NCBI GenBank assembly: GCA_900079765.1
Contig: LT599017.1
Location: forward strand, 3,238,996 to 3,302,995
DNA: 64,000 nt
Source: an uncultured Eubacteriales bacterium
GTDB lineage: Bacteria > Bacillota > Clostridia > Oscillospirales > Oscillospiraceae
Direction: 5' to 3'
Of this stretch, positions 60,162-64,000 are shown piece by piece. The position numbers and the translations under genes are program-made. The notes below the pieces were generated by a model. That model ran no database searches, had not been told where the DNA came from, and worked only from the letters and a program-made list of their open reading frames with translations. Within the stretch, counting starts at the first letter, position 1. Each line of letters starts with the position of its first letter.

Positions 60162-60529
60162 CCGTTCTCCTCGCTTGCCAACCGCAGCTCCACGCTGACC
60201 TGGTGGGGCAGACACACGATGACTCCGAACATGAGTCCCGGATGCTCAGCGCTCATGGGCCCCATATCGACGCAGTCCTGGTTCGAGCAATTGGCGTCCA
60301 ACATCCGGACCACGCCGTCCTTGATCTCGATGTGGTTCACAAGGCCGCCGTTTTGGCTGACCTCGACCACCTGGTCCTCGTCCAGGGGCACACTCTTGTA
60401 GAGCTCGCCGCCCACGTAGATGTTCACATAGTCCTCCGCTCCCTGGCGGGCAAGCAACCAAGCCCCGGCGAAAAGGGCGGCGGCCACGGCCAGCACGGCC
60501 CCTATGATGATGATGTCGCGCTTTTTCAT
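60158..60529 (-). CDS. NusG domain II-containing membrane-anchored protein
   Basis: A 123-residue protein with one N-terminal membrane helix (residues 5-26), then an extracellular NusG_II beta domain. Two short Cys motifs, CSNQDCVDMG and VCLPHQV, are the conserved features of this family. It usually travels with Gx and ApbE genes. A role in flavin delivery or electron-transfer complex assembly has been guessed but is not shown. It is the first gene of the rnf operon; ATG at 60529 follows GGAGGG. Confidence 0.82.
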   Translation of the reverse strand: MKKRDIIIIGAVLAVAAALFAGAWLLARQGAEDYVNIYVGGELYKSVPLDEDQVVEVSQNGGLVNHIEIKDGVVRMLDANCSNQDCVDMGPMSAEHPGLMFGVIVCLPHQVSVELRLASEENG

Positions 60530-60575
60530 GAAACTTCTGCCCTCCGGGTCGACTAATCGCAAAACAAGCTCTAAC

Positions 60576-60604
60576 AGTATAGCGCTTTATGCCCCCCCGC
60601 GCAA
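60576..60604 (-). promoter_or_regulatory. rnf operon promoter
   Basis: Minus-strand TTGCGC (60599-60604) and TATACT (60576-60581), 17 bp apart. Confidence 0.6.
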
Positions 60605-60690
60605 GGCTTTTAGCGGATTTTGTGGATTTATTCACATTTTCGTTTCTGCTCCCTGTTCCTCTTTATATCCCTTTCCCAGCAAACTCCCCC

Positions 60691-60736
60691 TTGACATACA
60701 TACGTTCGAGTGTCATACTGACAGGTACAGATGTTC
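60691..60736 (+). promoter_or_regulatory. Promoter with possible LexA (SOS) box upstream of the radical SAM gene
   Basis: TTGACA (60691-60696) and CATACT (60714-60719), spacer 17 bp. GTACAGATGTTC (60725-60736), at the start point, matches the Gram-positive LexA core GAACRNRYGTTY at 11 of 12 positions. A weaker half-matching copy (ATAC-ATAC-GTTCG) lies inside the spacer region at 60696-60708. Confidence 0.55.
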
Positions 60737-60755
60737 TATTTTGGAGGTAAGACCG

Positions 60756-62021
60756 TTGGAGCTCATGGATAAGCTGACCATTTTGACTGACGCGGCCAAG
60801 TATGACGCGGCCTGCACATCCAGCGGTCTGGATCGTGATAGCCGTCCGGGTGGCCTTGGCACCACCATGCAGGCGGGCTGCTGCCACTCCTTCTCGGCGG
60901 ACGGGCGGTGCGTCACGCTGCTGAAGGTGCTGCTTGGCAACGTCTGCGTGTACGACTGCCAGTACTGCGTCAACCGCCGCTCCAACGACGGGCCAAGGGC
61001 GGCCTTCACGCCCCGGGAGCTGTGTGAGCTGACCATCGGTTTCTACCGCCGCAACTATATTGAGGGTCTCTTCCTCTCCTCCGCCGTCATGGTCAGCCCC
61101 GACCACACCACGGAGCTGATGATCGAGACCCTGCGCCTCCTCCGGCAGGAGTATCACTTCTGGGGTTACGTCCACGCCAAGGCCATCCCGGGGGCCGACC
61201 CGCTGCTCACCTACCGGCTGGGCTGCCTCGCCGACCGGCTGAGCGTCAATATCGAACTGCCAAGCGAAACATCCCTCCGCCTCCTGGCCCCCGACAAGGC
61301 AAAGGGGGACATCCTCTCCCCCATGGGACAGATCAGGGACGGTATCCAGGTTTCCAAGCGGGAGGTGGCCCTCTACAAGCACGCCCCCCGTTTCGCCCCG
61401 GCCGGGCAGTCCACGCAGATGATCATCGGCGCCACCCCGGAAACCGACTTTCACATCCTTCGCCTCACCGAGAGCCTGTACCGCAAGTATCAGCTCAAGC
61501 GTGTCTTCTACTCGGCCTATATGCCGGTATCCGACAGCCGCCTCCTCCCCGCGCCCCAGGGCTTCAAGCCCCCTCTTCTGCGGGAGCACCGGCTCTACCA
61601 GGCCGACTGGCTGCTGCGGTACTACCACTTTGAGGCCCATGAGCTTTTAGACGAGGCAAACCCCAACTTCAACCCCCTGGTGGATCCCAAGTGCTCCTGG
61701 GCCCTCGCCCACATGGAGTTTTTCCCCGTGGAGGTCAACTCCGCCGACTACGAGGCGCTCCTCCGTGTCCCCGGCGTGGGGGTGAAGAGCGCCCAGCGCA
61801 TCCTCACCGCCCGACGCTGCGGCCCCCTCCACTTCGATGGGCTGAAAAAGCTGGGGGTAGTCCTCAAGCGGGCCCAGTACTTTCTGACCTGCGGCGGAAA
61901 AATGGCCGAGGGCCTGCGGGTGAGCCAGGACGGGGTCCTTCGCCACCTGGTGGCCCTCGAGAAACCTATGCTGGCCCAGGAGGCCCCGGAGCAGTTATGT
62001 ATGTTTGAAAACACTGGCTGA
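60756..62021 (+). CDS. Putative DNA modification/repair radical SAM protein
   Basis: A 421-residue radical SAM enzyme of the group annotated as UDG-linked DNA modification/repair. The iron-sulfur motif is LGNVCVYDCQYCVNRR (CX3CX2C). The C-terminal third has a helix-hairpin-helix DNA-binding element, LLRVPGVGVKSAQRIL. The start is TTG at 60756, 8 nt after GGAGG; the next ATG (60765) is too far and upstream ATGs cross the promoter. It is followed 35 nt later by its usual partner, a DUF4130 protein. Substrate and reaction are unknown. Confidence 0.88.
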   Translation: MELMDKLTILTDAAKYDAACTSSGLDRDSRPGGLGTTMQAGCCHSFSADGRCVTLLKVLLGNVCVYDCQYCVNRRSNDGPRAAFTPRELCELTIGFYRRNYIEGLFLSSAVMVSPDHTTELMIETLRLLRQEYHFWGYVHAKAIPGADPLLTYRLGCLADRLSVNIELPSETSLRLLAPDKAKGDILSPMGQIRDGIQVSKREVALYKHAPRFAPAGQSTQMIIGATPETDFHILRLTESLYRKYQLKRVFYSAYMPVSDSRLLPAPQGFKPPLLREHRLYQADWLLRYYHFEAHELLDEANPNFNPLVDPKCSWALAHMEFFPVEVNSADYEALLRVPGVGVKSAQRILTARRCGPLHFDGLKKLGVVLKRAQYFLTCGGKMAEGLRVSQDGVLRHLVALEKPMLAQEAPEQLCMFENTG

Positions 62022-62056
62022 ATTCCTTCCCCCATCCATCCCCAGGAGGTCTTTCC

Positions 62057-62839
62057 ATGAACGACTGGCTCCAGGTCTCCTACACATATGATGGCACCTT
62101 CGATGGCTTTCTCACCTGCGTATACGAGAGCTATGTCCACAAGGAGTATCCCTCCGCCTTCCTCGCCCCGGGGGACGACCAGCTCTCTCTCTTCCCTGAG
62201 CGGCCCGTGGAGACCGCTGCCGCCCATGCCCGACGGGTGCTCCTCTCTCTTCCCAAGCGGCTGGGGAGCGAAGGCACCCTCTGGGTCACCCGTGGTTTCC
62301 TCACCTGTCTGCCGGAGAAGGAGCTGCACCTCTTCCGTTTCATCTCCCTGGGGTATAAGCGGGGTCCCTCTGTGCTGCGGGACCTGACCGACGACCGGGT
62401 GGCAACTCTCGGCAAGGCCCTGACTCATCTGGAGAACGAGGCCCACCTGCTCAAGGGCTTTGTCCGTTTTTCCGACCAGGAGGGTGTGCTGATTGGCGAG
62501 ATCGAGCCGAAGAACCGGGTGCTCCCCCTTCTGCGGCCCCATTTCTGCGCCCGCTATGCGGGGGAAAGGCTCGTCCTCTATGACCGGACCTACAAAGAGG
62601 CCCTCTTCTACCAGCCGGGCAAGTGGGCCATCGTCCCTCTGGAGGATTTCACCCCGGCACCCCCCGGCCAGGAGGAACAGAATTACCGCGCCCTCTGGCG
62701 CAGGTTTTACGACACCGTGGCCATCGAGGGCCGCTACAACCCCAAATGCCGCATGACCCACATGCCCAAACGGTACTGGCATACCATGACCGAATTTCAA
62801 ACCAATATTCCCGAGCCGAGAAAGGAGCTCCCCACATGA
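62057..62839 (+). CDS. DUF4130 (TIGR03915-type) putative DNA repair protein
   Basis: A 260-residue protein. It begins VSYTYDGTFDGFLTCVYESY, the hallmark start of this family. Further marks are DHLENEAHLLKGFVRF-like HLENEAHLLKGFVRFSD and the C-terminal RFYDTVAIEGRYNPKCRM with MPKRYWHTMTEF. It is the regular partner of the radical SAM protein upstream and is thought to have a uracil-DNA-glycosylase-related fold; no activity has been shown that I know of. Its stop overlaps the next start by 4 nt (ATGA). Confidence 0.88.
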   Translation: MNDWLQVSYTYDGTFDGFLTCVYESYVHKEYPSAFLAPGDDQLSLFPERPVETAAAHARRVLLSLPKRLGSEGTLWVTRGFLTCLPEKELHLFRFISLGYKRGPSVLRDLTDDRVATLGKALTHLENEAHLLKGFVRFSDQEGVLIGEIEPKNRVLPLLRPHFCARYAGERLVLYDRTYKEALFYQPGKWAIVPLEDFTPAPPGQEEQNYRALWRRFYDTVAIEGRYNPKCRMTHMPKRYWHTMTEFQTNIPEPRKELPT

Positions 62840-63141
62840 AAAAGGTCAGCATCACTGTTCTACGCAAGCAGATGTATGAGGATTTTGCCAAGCAGTTCCT
62901 CACCGACGGTATCCAGCTCTGCGATTTCTTCGAGTTAGGCGACCGTTTTCTCTACGAGGGCGGGGCCGTAATGCCCGAGGGTTTCTGCCCCTGGGCATGG
63001 ATCGATATTTACTGCTCGGTCTCGGGCCTGTCCGCAGGGGCCACCCACACCCCCTGGCAGAAGAGAGATGGCGTCAGCGTGGTATGCTGCACCGACGGCA
63101 TCCGGCCCGTCACTTTTTTGCTGGAAGCCGAGGAAGAATGA
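62836..63141 (+). CDS. TIGR04076-family small protein
   Basis: A 101-residue soluble protein of unknown function. Family features visible are MKKVSITVLRKQMYEDFA, LCDFFELGDRFLYEGG, MPEGFCPWAWIDIYCSV and VVCCTDGIRPVTF. Conserved Cys residues suggest metal binding, but this is not established. ATG at 62836 overlaps the DUF4130 stop and has AAGGAG at 8 nt, so it is coupled to the repair-type pair. Annotation rests on my memory of the family pattern. Confidence 0.75.
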   Translation: MKKVSITVLRKQMYEDFAKQFLTDGIQLCDFFELGDRFLYEGGAVMPEGFCPWAWIDIYCSVSGLSAGATHTPWQKRDGVSVVCCTDGIRPVTFLLEAEEE

Positions 63142-63156
63142 TAAGGAGGCCCCTTT

Positions 63157-63756
63157 GTGAAAAAGACTGTCCTCTTCGTCCTCTTGGATCAGTATGCAGA
63201 CTGGGAGGGAGCCTACCTCTCCTCCGGCCTTTTAGCACTGGCCCCAGAGGAGTACGCTGTCAAGACCGTCTCCTTGACCGCCGAGCCCGTTCGCTCAATG
63301 GGCGGTTTCACCGCTCTGCCCGACTACGCTCTTTCCTCCGCCCCGGTGACGTTCGAGGGGCTGATCCTCATCGGCGGGATGTCGTGGCGGGCCGAGTCAG
63401 CCCAACAGGTAGGCCCCCTGGTAGAGCGGGCCGTGCGCGGTGGGAAGGTTCTGGGCGGCATCTGTGACGCCTCGGCTTTCCTGGGGACCCTGGGCACGCT
63501 GAACCAGGCCCGCCACACCAGCAACGACTTGGACGACCTGAAACAGTGGGCCGGGGACGCCTACACCGGGGAGTCAAACTACATCCGCGAACAGGCAGTG
63601 CGGGATGGGAAACTGGTCACCGCTAACGGCTCTGCCGCCCTGGAGTTCGCCCGGGAGGTTCTGCTGGCTTTAAACGCCGCACCGGAGGAGAAGATTCTCG
63701 ACTGGTATCGGTTCCACAAGCTAGGCTTTTACGAGGCCTCGGCACTGAAATCATAG
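63157..63756 (+). CDS. DJ-1/PfpI family protein
   Basis: A 199-residue class I glutamine-amidotransferase-like protein. The nucleophile elbow is GGICDASAFLG, with the reactive Cys. An acidic residue lies in LFVLLDQYADWEGAYL, where the DJ-1 family has its Glu (WE). LILIGGMSW follows the usual third strand. The start is GTG at 63157 behind GGAGG. Members are proteases, deglycases or hydratases; the activity here is unknown. Its stop overlaps the convergent edge gene by 6 nt. Confidence 0.85.
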   Translation: MKKTVLFVLLDQYADWEGAYLSSGLLALAPEEYAVKTVSLTAEPVRSMGGFTALPDYALSSAPVTFEGLILIGGMSWRAESAQQVGPLVERAVRGGKVLGGICDASAFLGTLGTLNQARHTSNDLDDLKQWAGDAYTGESNYIREQAVRDGKLVTANGSAALEFAREVLLALNAAPEEKILDWYRFHKLGFYEASALKS

Positions 63757-64000
63757 CGGCTCTCCGCCCAGTGGCAGGCCTAAAATCAGCAAAATCCCCG
63801 CCGCCGCCAGATAGTCCATCGGGTCGCTCCCTGCAGGAAAGGGAAGGACCCACTCCTGCTGTTCCACCACTCCGCCGGGGAGGGTCACCAGCTCCCGCTG
63901 GAGGGCCACGCAGATCTGGTTTCCCTCCAAGCTCGAGAAGGTGAGGGTGTCCTTGGGCGAGGTGCCATAGCTCACGGCGCAGGTGCATCGCAGCCCCCGG
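63751..64000 (-). CDS. Unrecognised protein, C-terminal part only
   Basis: The frame is open from the window edge to TGA at 63751-63753, giving 82 visible residues. It includes SYGTSPKDTLTFSSLEGNQ, an acidic middle part, and a hydrophobic stretch YLAAAGILLILGLPLGG near the end. No family is recognised. It could be a beta-rich domain protein with a C-terminal hydrophobic helix; coding is supported by the open frame to the edge and lack of a better candidate on the other strand. Confidence 0.45.
   Translation of the reverse strand, partial: RGLRCTCAVSYGTSPKDTLTFSSLEGNQICVALQRELVTLPGGVVEQQEWVLPFPAGSDPMDYLAAAGILLILGLPLGGEPL

Overview
The window looks like chromosome from a GC-rich, spore-forming, anaerobic Firmicute of the gut Clostridia (Oscillospiraceae/Flavonifractor-like). 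Evidence: a GerA-type spore germination operon, an Rnf complex, strong AGGAGG ribosome sites, sigma-A promoters with 16-17 bp spacers, a class II (Firmicute-type) GalT, and the selenium-linked purine gene set ygfK/ssnA/xdh/ygeX/ygeY/ygeW/arcC. The genus is an inference. I saw no rRNA, tRNA, CRISPR array, transposase or phage gene.

Layout. 1-3.5 kb: edge of a dipeptide ABC ATPase gene, a Crp/Fnr regulator, pirin, and a small membrane protein/XRE pair. 3.6-8.6 kb: HAD phosphatase and a four-gene germination receptor operon. 8.7-14.7 kb: Leloir operon galR-galK-galE-galT-galM, read on the minus strand. 15-20.5 kb: ygfK and ssnA (minus), divergent from a PAS-HTH regulator. 20.7-29.6 kb: a methyltransferase-like membrane protein, then a carbohydrate ABC transporter, LacI regulator, malQ and glgP. 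29.7-45.9 kb: an SDR, a 12-gene minus-strand operon for uptake and catabolism of a (probably four-carbon) acid sugar, a PrpR-like regulator and a divergent AEC carrier. 45.9-53.8 kb: xdh (minus), divergent from ygeX-ygeY-ygeW-arcC. 53.9-60.5 kb: rnf operon (NusG_II-Gx-apbE-rnfC-D-G-E-A-B). 60.7-63.8 kb: a radical SAM/DUF4130 DNA-repair-type pair, a TIGR04076-type protein and a DJ-1/PfpI protein. The right edge cuts an unrecognised gene.

How the parts work together. The xdh-ssnA-ygfK and ygeX-ygeY-ygeW-arcC sets resemble the anaerobic purine/uric-acid degradation cluster of gut bacteria. Here they sit in two blocks about 28 kb apart. The two divergent promoter regions share a 19-bp operator-like site, ATCTAAAAAT-N2-TTTAGGT, so the PAS-HTH gene beside ssnA is a good candidate for the common regulator. 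YgeW and carbamate kinase would recover ATP from ureido groups, YgeX would give pyruvate and ammonia, and Rnf would balance ferredoxin/NADH.

The acid-sugar operon combines a DUF1537 kinase, a PdxA2-type dehydrogenase, a D-2-hydroxyacid dehydrogenase, an iron-type alcohol dehydrogenase, three DHDPS/NAL-superfamily lyases and a complete LivKHMGF importer. No single described pathway that I know of uses this exact set. Its adjacent regulator has the PrpR-N/PAS/AAA+/Fis layout of a sigma-54 activator. However, its GAFTGA loop, Walker B acid and arginine-finger positions are all degenerate, and the operon has a near-consensus sigma-A promoter. This is the best candidate in the window for an undescribed system. 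Other oddities are an RnfB reduced to its first Fe-S domain and an RnfG with two FMN-attachment domains.
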